In this document: positions 44,735-53,277 of the stretch, piece after piece
How the letters are laid out: each line of letters begins with the position of its first letter
How positions within the stretch are numbered: the first letter of the stretch is position 1
Assembly: GCF_014648815.1 (NCBI RefSeq)
Contig: NZ_BMRV01000001.1
Coordinates: 496,001 to 560,000, forward strand
DNA: 64,000 bases
Reading direction: 5' to 3'
DNA from: Streptomyces flaveolus
GTDB lineage: Bacteria > Actinomycetota > Actinomycetes > Streptomycetales > Streptomycetaceae
Made by a program: the position numbers and the translations under genes
The notes under the pieces: generated by a model
Seen by the model: the letters and a program-made list of their open reading frames with translations, nothing else
Told to the model about the DNA's origin: nothing
The model's database searches: none

Positions 44735-44757
44735 GTGTCAGTCCCGGGGCATAGACT
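44735..44757 (+). promoter_or_regulatory. RecA-NDp-like promoter of dnaE
   Basis: GTGTCAGTC (44735-44743), 8 bases, TAGACT (44752-44757). Compared with TTGTCRGTG-N8-TAnnnT, 7 of 9 upstream positions, the exact spacer and all fixed -10 positions match. Weaker than the HEPN promoter upstream but with a better -10. Confidence 0.5.
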
Positions 44758-44819
44758 TCGACGCTGACCCCCCGGACTGACCGCAGCCCGTCGCCCCAAG
44801 TTTTCCCAGGAGGCCGCAC

Positions 44820-47800
44820 GTGTCCAAGCCGCCGTTCACGCACCTGCACGTCCACACCCAGTACTCGCTGCTGGACGGTGCCGCGCGGCTGAAGGACATG
44901 TTCGAGGCGTGCAACGAGATGGGCATGACGCACATCGCCATGTCCGACCACGGCAACCTGCACGGGGCGTACGACTTCTTCCACTCCGCGAAGAAGGCCG
45001 GAATCACCCCGATCATCGGCATCGAGGCGTATGTCGCTCCCGAGTCGCGCCGCAACAAGCGCAAGATCCAGTGGGGCCAGCCGCATCAGAAGCGGGACGA
45101 CGTCTCCGGCTCGGGCGGTTACACCCACAAGACGATGTGGGCGACCAACAAGACGGGGCTGCACAACCTCTTCCGCCTCTCCTCCGACGCGTACGCCGAG
45201 GGCTGGCTGCAGAAGTGGCCCCGGATGGACAAGGAGACCATCTCCCAGTGGTCCGAGGGGATCGTCGCCTCCACCGGCTGCCCCTCCGGCGAGGTGCAGA
45301 CCCGGCTGCGCCTCGGCCACTTCGACGAGGCCCTCAAGGCCGCCGCCGACTACCAGGACATCTTCGGCAAGGACCGCTACTTCCTGGAGCTGATGGACCA
45401 CGGCATCGAGATCGAGCACCGGGTCCGCGACGGCCTGCTGGAGATCGGGAAGAAGCTCGGCATCCCGCCGCTGGTGACGAACGACTCGCACTACACCTAC
45501 GCGCACGAGGCGACCGCCCACGACGCCCTGCTGTGCATCCAGACGGGCAAGAACCTCTCCGACCCGGACCGCTTCCGCTTCGACGGCACCGGCTACTACC
45601 TGAAGTCCACGGACGAGATGTACGCCATCGACTCCTCGGACGCCTGGCAGGAGGGCTGCGCCAACACCCTGCTGGTCGCGGAGATGGTCGACACCGACGG
45701 CATGTTCGAGAAGCGCGACCTCATGCCGAAGTTCGACATCCCCGAGGGCTACACGGAGATCACCTGGTTCCAGGAGGAGGTCCGCCGGGGCATGGAGCGC
45801 CGCTTCCCCGGCGGCGTCCCCGAGGACCGCCAGAAGCAGGCCGAATACGAGATGGACGTCATCATCCAGATGGGGTTCCCCGGCTACTTCCTCGTGGTCG
45901 CCGACTTCATCATGTGGGCCAAGAACCAGGGCATCGCCGTCGGCCCCGGCCGAGGCTCCGCGGCCGGTTCGATCGTGGCGTACGCGATGGGCATCACCGA
46001 CCTCGACCCCATCCCGCACGGCCTGATCTTCGAGCGGTTCCTCAACCCCGAGCGCGTCTCCATGCCCGACGTCGACATCGACTTCGACGAGCGCCGGCGC
46101 GTCGAGGTGATCAGGTACGTGACGGAGAAGTACGGCGCCGACAAGGTCGCCATGATCGGCACGTACGGCAAGATCAAGGCGAAGAACGCCATCAAGGACT
46201 CCGCGCGCGTGCTGGGGTACCCGTACGCGATGGGCGACCGGCTCACCAAGGCCATGCCCGCCGACGTCCTCGGCAAGGGCATCGACCTCAACGGCATCAC
46301 CGACCCGACGCACCCGCGGTACAGCGAAGCCGGCGAGATCCGCTCGATGTACGAGAACGAGCCGGACGTGAAGAAGGTCATCGACACCGCCAAGGGCGTC
46401 GAGGGCCTGGTCCGGCAGATGGGCGTGCACGCCGCCGGTGTGATCATGTCCAGCGAGCCCATCGTCGACCACGCCCCGATCTGGGTGCGGCACACCGACG
46501 GCGTGACCATCACGCAGTGGGACTACCCGCAGTGCGAGTCGCTCGGCCTGCTGAAGATGGACTTCCTCGGCCTGCGCAACCTCACGATCATGGACGACGC
46601 CGTCAAGATGGTGAAGTCCAACAAGGGTGTCGACCTCGACCTCCTGTCGCTGCCGCTGGACGACCCCACGACCTTCGAGCTGCTCCAGCGCGGTGACACG
46701 CTCGGCGTCTTCCAGTTCGACGGCGGCCCGATGCGCTCGCTGCTGCGGCTGATGAAGCCCGACAACTTCGAGGACATCTCCGCCGTCTCCGCGCTCTACC
46801 GTCCCGGCCCCATGGGCATGGACTCGCACACCAACTACGCGCTGCGCAAGAACGGCCTCCAGGAGATCACCCCGATCCACAAGGAGCTGGAGGAACCCCT
46901 CCAGGAGGTCCTGGCGGTCACCTACGGCCTGATCGTCTACCAGGAGCAGGTGCAGAAGGCCGCCCAGATCATCGCGGGCTACTCGCTCGGCGAGGCCGAC
47001 ATCCTGCGCCGCGTGATGGGCAAGAAGAAGCCCGAGGAACTGGCGAAGAACTTCGTCCTCTTCCAGGCCGGCGCCCGCAAGAAGGGCTACAGCGACGAGG
47101 CCATCCAGGCGCTGTGGGACGTGCTGGTCCCGTTCGCCGGATACGCCTTCAACAAGGCGCACTCGGCCGCGTACGGCCTGGTCTCGTACTGGACGGCGTA
47201 CCTCAAGGCCAACTACCCCGCCGAGTACATGGCCGCGCTGCTCACCTCGGTCAAGGACGACAAGGACAAGTCGGCGGTCTACCTCAACGAGTGCCGCCGC
47301 ATGGGCATCAAGGTGCTCCCGCCCAACGTCAACGAGTCCATGTCGAACTTCGCCGCACAGGGCGACGACGTGATCCTCTTCGGCCTCTCCGCCGTCCGTA
47401 ACGTGGGCACCAACGTGGTCGACTCGATCATCAGGTGCCGCAAGGCCAAGGGGAAGTACACCTCCTTCCCCGACTACCTGGACAAGGTGGAGGCGGTCGT
47501 CTGCAACAAGCGGACGACGGAGTCGCTGATCAAGGCCGGCGCGTTCGACGAGATGGGCCACACCCGCAAGGGCCTCACCGCGCAGTACGAACCGATGATC
47601 GACAACGTGGTCGCGGTCAAGCGCAAGGAGGCCGAGGGGCAGTTCGACCTGTTCGGCGGCATGGGCGAGGAGCAGAACGACGAGCCCGGGTTCGGACTCG
47701 ACGTCACCTTCAGCGACGAGGAGTGGGACAAGACCTATCTGCTCGCGCAGGAGCGGGAGATGCTCGGTCTGTACGTCTCCGACCACCCGCTCTTCGGCCT

Positions 47801-48359
47801 GGAGCACGTGCTGTCCGACAAGGCCGACGCGGGCATCTCCCAGCTCACCGGCGGTGACTTCGGCGACGGCGCGGTCGTCACCATCGGCGGCATCATCTCG
47901 GGCCTCCAGCGCAAGATGACCAAGCAGGGCAACGCCTGGGCCATCGCCACCGTCGAGGACCTGGCCGGCTCCATCGAGTGCATGTTCTTCCCCGCGACCT
48001 ACCAGCTGGTGTCCACCCAACTCGTCGAGGACGCCGTGGTGTTCGTCAAGGGACGCCTCGACAAGCGGGAGGACGTGCCGCGGCTGGTCGCGATGGAGCT
48101 GATGATCCCCGACCTGTCCAACGCGGGCGCCAACGCGCCCGTGGTCCTCACCATCCCGGCGACCCGGGTCACTCCGCCGATGGTCAGCCGCCTCGGCGAG
48201 ATCCTCACCCACCACCGGGGCGACAGCGAGGTGCGGATCAAGCTCCAGGGGCCGACGAAGACGACGGTGCTGCGCCTGGACCGGCACCGGGTGAAGCCCG
48301 ATCCGGCACTGTTCGGCGACCTGAAGGTGCTGCTCGGCCCGTCCTGCCTGGCGGGCTGA
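44820..48359 (+). CDS. dnaE: DNA polymerase III alpha subunit DnaE
   Basis: DnaE is the replicative polymerase. The 1179-residue protein has an N-terminal PHP domain (THLHVHTQYSLLDGAARL), the C-family palm with GPGRGSAAGSIVAYA and PDVDIDFDERRR (Asp417, 419, 421), the beta-clamp and fingers regions (FNKAHSAAYGLVSYWTAYLK), an HhH region (KRTTESLIKAGAFD), and an OB-fold (VVTIGGIISGLQRKMTKQGN). This matches the replicative DnaE1 type rather than the shorter DnaE2 mutator. The GTG at 44820 follows AGGAGG. An unusual SGSGGYTHKTMWATNK stretch sits in the PHP domain, where DnaE1 of actinobacteria also has an insertion. Confidence 0.97.
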   Translation: MSKPPFTHLHVHTQYSLLDGAARLKDMFEACNEMGMTHIAMSDHGNLHGAYDFFHSAKKAGITPIIGIEAYVAPESRRNKRKIQWGQPHQKRDDVSGSGGYTHKTMWATNKTGLHNLFRLSSDAYAEGWLQKWPRMDKETISQWSEGIVASTGCPSGEVQTRLRLGHFDEALKAAADYQDIFGKDRYFLELMDHGIEIEHRVRDGLLEIGKKLGIPPLVTNDSHYTYAHEATAHDALLCIQTGKNLSDPDRFRFDGTGYYLKSTDEMYAIDSSDAWQEGCANTLLVAEMVDTDGMFEKRDLMPKFDIPEGYTEITWFQEEVRRGMERRFPGGVPEDRQKQAEYEMDVIIQMGFPGYFLVVADFIMWAKNQGIAVGPGRGSAAGSIVAYAMGITDLDPIPHGLIFERFLNPERVSMPDVDIDFDERRRVEVIRYVTEKYGADKVAMIGTYGKIKAKNAIKDSARVLGYPYAMGDRLTKAMPADVLGKGIDLNGITDPTHPRYSEAGEIRSMYENEPDVKKVIDTAKGVEGLVRQMGVHAAGVIMSSEPIVDHAPIWVRHTDGVTITQWDYPQCESLGLLKMDFLGLRNLTIMDDAVKMVKSNKGVDLDLLSLPLDDPTTFELLQRGDTLGVFQFDGGPMRSLLRLMKPDNFEDISAVSALYRPGPMGMDSHTNYALRKNGLQEITPIHKELEEPLQEVLAVTYGLIVYQEQVQKAAQIIAGYSLGEADILRRVMGKKKPEELAKNFVLFQAGARKKGYSDEAIQALWDVLVPFAGYAFNKAHSAAYGLVSYWTAYLKANYPAEYMAALLTSVKDDKDKSAVYLNECRRMGIKVLPPNVNESMSNFAAQGDDVILFGLSAVRNVGTNVVDSIIRCRKAKGKYTSFPDYLDKVEAVVCNKRTTESLIKAGAFDEMGHTRKGLTAQYEPMIDNVVAVKRKEAEGQFDLFGGMGEEQNDEPGFGLDVTFSDEEWDKTYLLAQEREMLGLYVSDHPLFGLEHVLSDKADAGISQLTGGDFGDGAVVTIGGIISGLQRKMTKQGNAWAIATVEDLAGSIECMFFPATYQLVSTQLVEDAVVFVKGRLDKREDVPRLVAMELMIPDLSNAGANAPVVLTIPATRVTPPMVSRLGEILTHHRGDSEVRIKLQGPTKTTVLRLDRHRVKPDPALFGDLKVLLGPSCLAG

Positions 48360-48371
48360 CGACCGAAGCGG

Positions 48372-48407
48372 CGAAGGGGCGCACCCGGCATCGGGTGCGC
48401 CCCTTCG
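48372..48407. terminator. 16-bp bidirectional terminator after dnaE
   Basis: Arms 48372-48387 and 48392-48407 pair perfectly around GCAT, 13 bases after dnaE and 36 bases after the convergent small gene. Confidence 0.9.
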
Positions 48408-48442
48408 TGTCACGGCGGGCGCGAGGGCCCGTGCACCGGACG

Positions 48443-48607
48443 TCAGTTGTGGCCGAAGCGCTTCTGCCGCTTGCGGGAGGCCGCGTCGCCGGGCGACAGC
48501 GGCGGGGCGTGCTGCTCCTCGCGGTCCAGCACGGCCGACTCGGCGGCCTGCGGGGCACGGGCGGACTGGGACTGCTTACGGTCACGGTTGTTCTTGTTCT
48601 TGGCCAT
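48443..48607 (-). CDS. 54-residue basic protein, function unknown
   Basis: This is a real-looking small gene. ATG 48607 has AGGAGG 9 bases upstream, and the stop runs into a shared terminator. The product starts MAKNKNNRDRKQSQSARAP, has a neutral middle (QAAESAVLDREEQHAPPL) and ends RKRQKRFGHN. It is strongly basic at both ends, Gln-rich, with no membrane helix and no Cys. No known domain is recognised. The charge pattern fits binding to nucleic acid or ribosomes, which is only a suggestion. I recall similar short MAKNKN-type proteins in other Streptomyces. Confidence 0.75.
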   Translation of the reverse strand: MAKNKNNRDRKQSQSARAPQAAESAVLDREEQHAPPLSPGDAASRKRQKRFGHN

Positions 48608-48832
48608 GGTGATCTACCTCCTGAGGGGGATCTGTCGGGCCAGGTACCGCCTCAGATTCACATAGACTGAAAAAGAACGCATATCGGGTAATTACCGTGC
48701 GTGACACGGCTCATCGGGCCGCGGGCCGCCGAAACGCCACGCCGAAGATCGAGTTCGGGCCGTTAACCTCCGCGCCGTCGGGCAGACTCGAAGGAAGCCC
48801 GAAGCAAACCTCCCGGAAAGAGGGTGGATCGC

Positions 48833-50059
48833 GTGGACCGCTGCATCGTCCTGGTGGACGCCGGGTACCTGCTGGGGGCGGCCGCCAGTCTCCTCGCCGG
48901 GGAGCCCTCGCGCTCGCGCATCACCGTCGATCACGCCGCCCTCATTCAGGGATTGCGCGATCGCGCCGAGTCCGACACGCAGCAGCCCCTGCTGCGCATC
49001 TACTGGTTCGACGGCGCCCCCGACCGCGTCCCGCAGCCCGAGCACCGCCGGCTGCGCGTGATGCCCCGGGTCACCGTCCGGCTGGGCGCCCTCACGCGCA
49101 GTGACGGCCGCTGGGCGCAGAAGGGCGTGGACGCGGCCATGCACGCCGAGCTGACCGAGCTGGCCCGCAACCGGGCCTGTTCCGACGTCGTCCTGGTGAC
49201 CGGCGACGGCGACCTGCTGCCCGGCATGATGGCCGCCAAGGAACACGGCGTCGCCGTCCACCTGTGGGCCGTGCAGGCCGCCGACGGCGACTACAACCAG
49301 TCCGAGGACCTGGTCGCCGAGGCCGACGAGCGCCGCGTGCTGGACCGCGCCTGGATCACCAAGGCGGTGCGCGCCAAGGAGGTCGGCGGCATCTGCGCCC
49401 CGCCTCCGGTGCCCCGGCCCGAGATCGCCGCGATCCTGTCCGCGCCGCTGCCCGAGTCCGCCCTGTCCGCCGCGGCCGAACGGCCCGCCCGGGAACCCGC
49501 GCACCCCGCGGCGGACACCGCCGCACGCAACGGCAGTGAGGAGCGCGCGGCGCCCGCCAGGGGCGTCCCCACCCCCAAGGACCTGGCCTCGCTGCGCGCC
49601 CCCGGCGCCCCGTCCGGCGCCCAGCCTGCCGGGCCCCCGCCGACCGCCACCCTGCGCTGGTCCTCCGACAAGGGCTGGGTCGACCGGCCCGCCGCCGAGC
49701 CGGCCGAGGCCGTCGCCCTGCCGACCCTGGCCCAGCTCACCACGGCCGAGCAGCGCTGGGCGGACCGCGAGGAGGACATCACCACGGTCGGCGGCGACCC
49801 GTACGAGGTGGGGCAGGTCTTCGCCCGCCGCTGGGTGGAGCGCCTCGGCGACCAGGGCCACCTGCAGAAACTGTCCGGCATGTACCCCCGCATCCCGCAC
49901 CGGGTCGACGGCGAGCTGCTGCGGTACGCCGCCCGCTTCGGACTGCTCGCCCACAAGGACGACCAGATCGACGAGCACGACCGGTACGCGATCAGGGCCG
50001 GGTTCTGGCGGGAGATCGACGTGCGGACCGCCACCGAGCGCGCCCCCGCCGGGGAGTGA
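48833..50059 (+). CDS. NYN-domain (PIN-like) putative ribonuclease
   Basis: The 408-residue protein has an N-terminal NYN domain (LabA/DUF88 type): CIVLVDAGYLLGAAASLLAG (first Asp), YWFDGAP, QKGVDAAMHAELTELAR and VVLVTGDGDLLPGMMAAKEH give the acidic set expected of PIN-like nucleases. A Pro/Ala linker (residues 190-300) leads to a C-terminal domain, YEVGQVFARRWVERLGDQGH to YAARFGLLAHKDD, that resembles a winged helix. GTG 48833 is chosen over 48824 because AAAGAGGG precedes it at proper distance. RNA as substrate is inference from the family. Confidence 0.85.
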   Translation: MDRCIVLVDAGYLLGAAASLLAGEPSRSRITVDHAALIQGLRDRAESDTQQPLLRIYWFDGAPDRVPQPEHRRLRVMPRVTVRLGALTRSDGRWAQKGVDAAMHAELTELARNRACSDVVLVTGDGDLLPGMMAAKEHGVAVHLWAVQAADGDYNQSEDLVAEADERRVLDRAWITKAVRAKEVGGICAPPPVPRPEIAAILSAPLPESALSAAAERPAREPAHPAADTAARNGSEERAAPARGVPTPKDLASLRAPGAPSGAQPAGPPPTATLRWSSDKGWVDRPAAEPAEAVALPTLAQLTTAEQRWADREEDITTVGGDPYEVGQVFARRWVERLGDQGHLQKLSGMYPRIPHRVDGELLRYAARFGLLAHKDDQIDEHDRYAIRAGFWREIDVRTATERAPAGE

Positions 50060-50120
50060 CGCCCTGGCCGAATTGATGCTTATGGGCGGACCCCGGGGCG
50101 AGGCGGGGTTCACGACCACG

Positions 50121-50126
50121 TACTCT
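50121..50126 (+). promoter_or_regulatory. -10 hexamer TACTCT of the ABC transporter operon (leaderless type)
   Basis: TACTCT followed by 8 bases and the GTG at 50135; no ribosome site is present. Confidence 0.45.
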
Positions 50127-50134
50127 CGTCCCTT

Positions 50135-51154
50135 GTGAATACGCGCGCGACCCAGGTACTTCGACCCGGTGGCGATGCCGTGTGCGTGGTGCGCGGACTG
50201 ATCAAGAGCTATGCGGCGGTACGCGGCCGGCGCGGCGTTCCCGCCGCCCCCGAGGTCCGCGCCACCGACGACGTGACGCTGGAGATCCGCCGCGGTGAGA
50301 TCTTCGGACTGCTCGGGCCGAACGGCGCGGGAAAGTCCACCCTCGTCCGCCAGCTGACCGGCCTGATGCGGCCCGACAGCGGCAGCGTGGAGATCCTCGG
50401 CCACGACATCGTGCGCCACCCCGAGCGGGCCGCGCGGATCCTCGCCTACCTCGGTCAGGAATCCAGCGCCCTGGACGAGCTCACCGTGTCGCTCGCCGCC
50501 GAGACCACCGGGCGGCTGCGCGGCCTGGACGCCGCCGACGCACGCGCCGAGCGGGACGCCGTCCTCGACGAACTGGGCCTGACCCCCATCGCCTCGCGCC
50601 CGCTCAAGAAGCTCTCCGGCGGACAGCGGCGCCTGGCCTGCTTCGCCGCCGCGCTGGTGGGGGAGCGCCCACTGCTCGTCCTGGACGAGCCGACCACCGG
50701 CATGGACCCGGTGGCACGGCGCGCCGTCTGGGCCGCCGTCGACCGCCGGCGTGCCGAGCGCGGTACGACCGTGCTGCTCGTCACCCACAACGTCATCGAG
50801 GCCGAGACCGTCCTCGACCGGGTCGCTGTCCTCGACCGTGGCCGCGTGATCGCCTGCGACACCCCGGCCGGTCTCAAGGAGCAGGTCGCCGGCGAGGTCC
50901 GTGTCGACCTGGTGTGGCGCGAGAGCGCCCCGCTGGGCGTGCCCGAGGTCGCCGCGCTGCGCGACCGCGCCGCCGAGTCGGGACGCCGCTGGACGCTGCG
51001 GCTCGCCCCGGAGGAGGCCCGCACGGTCGTGGCCACCGTCACCGGCGGGGCCGCGTTCGCCGCGCTGGACGACTTCACCCTGGCCACGCCCAGCCTGGAG
51101 GACGTGTACCTGGCGCTGGGCGGTGCCGCGCGGCAGGGGCTGGTCAGGACGTGA
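50135..51154 (+). CDS. ABC transporter ATP-binding protein
   Basis: The 339-residue ATPase has Walker A GLLGPNGAGKSTLVRQL, signature LSGGQRRLACFAAALVGE, Walker B LLVLDEPTTGMDPVARRA and H-loop LLVTHNVIEAE, followed by a C-terminal domain typical of drug/antibiotic exporters of the DrrA/CcmA type. It powers export with the permease encoded at 51274. The GTG start looks leaderless. What is exported is not evident. Confidence 0.93.
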   Translation: MNTRATQVLRPGGDAVCVVRGLIKSYAAVRGRRGVPAAPEVRATDDVTLEIRRGEIFGLLGPNGAGKSTLVRQLTGLMRPDSGSVEILGHDIVRHPERAARILAYLGQESSALDELTVSLAAETTGRLRGLDAADARAERDAVLDELGLTPIASRPLKKLSGGQRRLACFAAALVGERPLLVLDEPTTGMDPVARRAVWAAVDRRRAERGTTVLLVTHNVIEAETVLDRVAVLDRGRVIACDTPAGLKEQVAGEVRVDLVWRESAPLGVPEVAALRDRAAESGRRWTLRLAPEEARTVVATVTGGAAFAALDDFTLATPSLEDVYLALGGAARQGLVRT

Positions 51155-51273
51155 GCGCGCGAGCGGTGAGAACGCGCGGCGCCGCGTCCGTACCGGACGG
51201 GGCGAGCGCCTGCGTGAGGACCCGGTAAGTGCAGACTGGCTCAGCGACGAGTGGTGAAGGGGAGCAGCACGAC

Positions 51274-52092
51274 GTGAGTGTCGTACCCGCCGAAGTCCTG
51301 CCCGACGGTGCCCTGGCCGCCGAGGAGCGGCGCGCCCCGGCCGCACTCGGGCCCCGGGCGCGGCTGTGGCCCTCCCTGGCGGCCGTGTACCGGGCGCAGC
51401 TGTCCCGGGCGCGGGTCGCGCGCATCCCGCTGCTGTTCGTGGCGACCTTCCAGTCGATCGGCATCATGATCCTGATGCGCGGCGTCGTGGACGGCGGCGG
51501 CGAGGCGCAGGCCGTGGTCGCCGGGTCGGCGGTGCTCGTCGTGGCCTTCGTCGCGCTGAACCTCCTCGCCCAGTACTTCGGCCAGCTGCGCGCGAGCGGC
51601 GGCCTCGACCACTACGCGACGCTGCCGGTGCCGCCGGCCGCGGTGGTGCTGGGCGCGGCGGGCGCGTACGCGTCCTTCACCGTGCCGGGGACCGTGGTGA
51701 CGGCGGTCGTCGGATGCCTGCTCTTCGGGCTGCCGATGACGCATCTGTGGGTGCTGGTGGCCGTGATCCCGCTGGCCGGCGCCGCGCTGGCCGGACTGGG
51801 CGCGGCACTGGGCCTGCTCGCGCCCCGGCCGGAGCTCGCCACCCTGCTGGGCCAGCTGGGCATGTCGGCGGCGCTGCTGCTGGGCGTGCTGCCCGCCGAG
51901 CGGATGCCGGAGGCGGTACGGCTGGCCCGCGACCTGCTGCCCTCGACGTACGGCGTGGAGGCCTTCGCGCGCACCTTCGGAACAAGGCCGGACTGGGCCT
52001 TCGTCCTCGGCGACCTCGCCGTGTGCGCGGCGGTCGGCGTGATCTCCCTGGCCGTCGCCACCTGGGCGTACCGCCGGGCCGCCGTCCGGTGA
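51274..52092 (+). CDS. ABC-2 type transporter permease
   Basis: The 272-residue protein has six predicted membrane helices from about residue 50 (IPLLFVATFQSIGIMILM) to the end (VCAAVGVISLAVATWAYRRA), the ABC-2 pattern, with the conserved LARDLLPSTYGVEAFARTF loop before the last helix. It partners the ATPase just upstream, 119 bases away. The GTG at 51274 has GGGGAG upstream; GTG 51229 is a less likely start. Likely an exporter of a small hydrophobic molecule. Confidence 0.88.
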   Translation: MSVVPAEVLPDGALAAEERRAPAALGPRARLWPSLAAVYRAQLSRARVARIPLLFVATFQSIGIMILMRGVVDGGGEAQAVVAGSAVLVVAFVALNLLAQYFGQLRASGGLDHYATLPVPPAAVVLGAAGAYASFTVPGTVVTAVVGCLLFGLPMTHLWVLVAVIPLAGAALAGLGAALGLLAPRPELATLLGQLGMSAALLLGVLPAERMPEAVRLARDLLPSTYGVEAFARTFGTRPDWAFVLGDLAVCAAVGVISLAVATWAYRRAAVR

Positions 52093-52114
52093 CGCGCGGC
52101 ACAGGCGGGTTTGG

Positions 52115-52120
52115 CACGAT
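52115..52120 (+). promoter_or_regulatory. -10 hexamer CACGAT of the 52127 gene (leaderless type)
   Basis: CACGAT followed by 6 bases and the GTG at 52127. Confidence 0.35.
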
Positions 52121-52126
52121 GGCGGG

Positions 52127-52825
52127 GTGACCGCACCTCTGACTCCCCCTCCGCCGCCGAACGATCACTCGTCGTCCCACGACGGGCCGGTGCCGCCGCC
52201 CGTGGGCGCGCATGCGGTGGGCACCGCGTACGACCACCACGGCGAACAGGACGGCCCCGGGATGCTGACCGAAGCGCGGCAGGCCGCCGTGACCCTGGTG
52301 GCGGTGGCCCTCTCCGGCGCCCTGCTGGGCGTGCTGTGGTGGTGGCTGGCGCCGAGCGTGCCGCTCGTCGGTGACGTCGTGGACGGCAGCTGGGTGGTCT
52401 ACCTGAAGGACTCCGAGGGGGAGCAGGCCGTCGGGGTCGACGGCACGTTCACGCTGCTCGCGCTCGGGTTCGGGGTGCTCAGCGCGCTGGTCGTCTTCCT
52501 GCTGCGGCGGCGCGGGGGTGTGCCGCTGGTGGTGGCGCTGGGCGTCGGCGCCTTCCTCGGGTCGCTGCTCGCGTGGCGGGTCGGGGTGTGGCTGGGGCCC
52601 GGCCAGGACGTGATCGCCCACGCGCGGGAGGTGGGCAAGGGGACGACGTTCTCCGCGCCGCTGAAGCTGGGCGCGAAGGGGGCCTGGCTGGCCTGGCCGT
52701 TCGCCGCGCTGGTGGTGCACCTGGGGCTGACGGGCCTGTTCGGCCCCCGGGACCCGGAGCCGGACCCGTACGCCGGGCACCAGCCGTACCACCCGCAGGG
52801 GCCCTACGGCGGGAAGTCCGCTTAG
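52127..52825 (+). CDS. four-helix membrane protein, DUF2567-like
   Basis: The 232-residue protein has a Pro/His-rich cytoplasmic start of about 45 residues and four predicted helices: VTLVAVALSGALLGVLWWWL, TFTLLALGFGVLSALVVFLL, VALGVGAFLGSLLAWRVGVW and WPFAALVVHLGLTGLF. Between helices 1 and 2 lies an external loop VVDGSWVVYLKDSEGEQAVG; a GPGQDVIAHAREVGKG loop precedes the last helix. This pattern resembles DUF2567 proteins of actinobacteria. The function is unknown. Confidence 0.8.
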   Translation: MTAPLTPPPPPNDHSSSHDGPVPPPVGAHAVGTAYDHHGEQDGPGMLTEARQAAVTLVAVALSGALLGVLWWWLAPSVPLVGDVVDGSWVVYLKDSEGEQAVGVDGTFTLLALGFGVLSALVVFLLRRRGGVPLVVALGVGAFLGSLLAWRVGVWLGPGQDVIAHAREVGKGTTFSAPLKLGAKGAWLAWPFAALVVHLGLTGLFGPRDPEPDPYAGHQPYHPQGPYGGKSA

Positions 52826-52890
52826 GCCGCGGCGGGAAGCCGCGCAGATCCCGCTCCGCCGGGCCGTGCGCCGGCCGAGGGGCCCGGCCC

Positions 52891-53277
52891 GGCGCGGACG
52901 GCCTGTGTGTCCGGTCGGCGCGGACGGCTGTCGTCGCCGGCCGGCGCGGGGCGGCTGTGGTGCCGCGTGCCGCACGCGAGGGGCCGGCGCCAGGCGCGGG
53001 GCGGCCGGGGTGCCTGATGGCGCGGGCGTCGTGTCCGGTCGGGCGGGACGGCTGTGGTGCCTGATGGCGCGGGATGGACACGGTGGCCCGGTCGGTGCTG
53101 GACAGACATCGCGCGCGGCCGGCGCGGGGCGGCTGGGGTGCCGCATGGCGCATGCCGCAGGGACGGCGTCAGGCGCGAGGCGCCTGTGGTGTCCGATGGC
53201 GCGGGACAGGATCGTGTCCGGTCAGCGTGGGGCGGCCGTCGTGTCCGGTCCGCGCGAGGTGGGCGTCCCGTCGGAGG
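52891..53277. repeat. degenerate tandem array with a unit of about 26 bp
   Basis: Units begin at 52891, 52917, 52943, 52969 (diverged), 52993, 53019, 53041, 53066, 53094, 53121, 53147, 53172, 53198, 53224 and 53251, so spacings are 22-28 and most often 26. The left half is GGCGCGGGRCGGC; the right half is YGTGGTGYC ending either in TGAT/CGAT or in CGGTC. It fills most of the 452-base gap 52826-53277 and runs up to the ybaK stop codon. No gene in this gap is credible. Confidence 0.8.

Noticed and set aside
44562..48413. A 1283-codon open frame opposite dnaE
   Set aside because: Same shadow effect over a highly conserved dnaE; its product has no domain and is full of Val/Leu/Arg/His.
48692..51346. 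An 884-codon minus-strand frame across the NYN and ABC genes
   Set aside because: It overlaps two genes with clear domain motifs, and has no credible start or motif of its own.
52826..53277. CRISPR array
   Set aside because: The 26-bp units are contiguous and degenerate, with no unique spacers and no cas genes.
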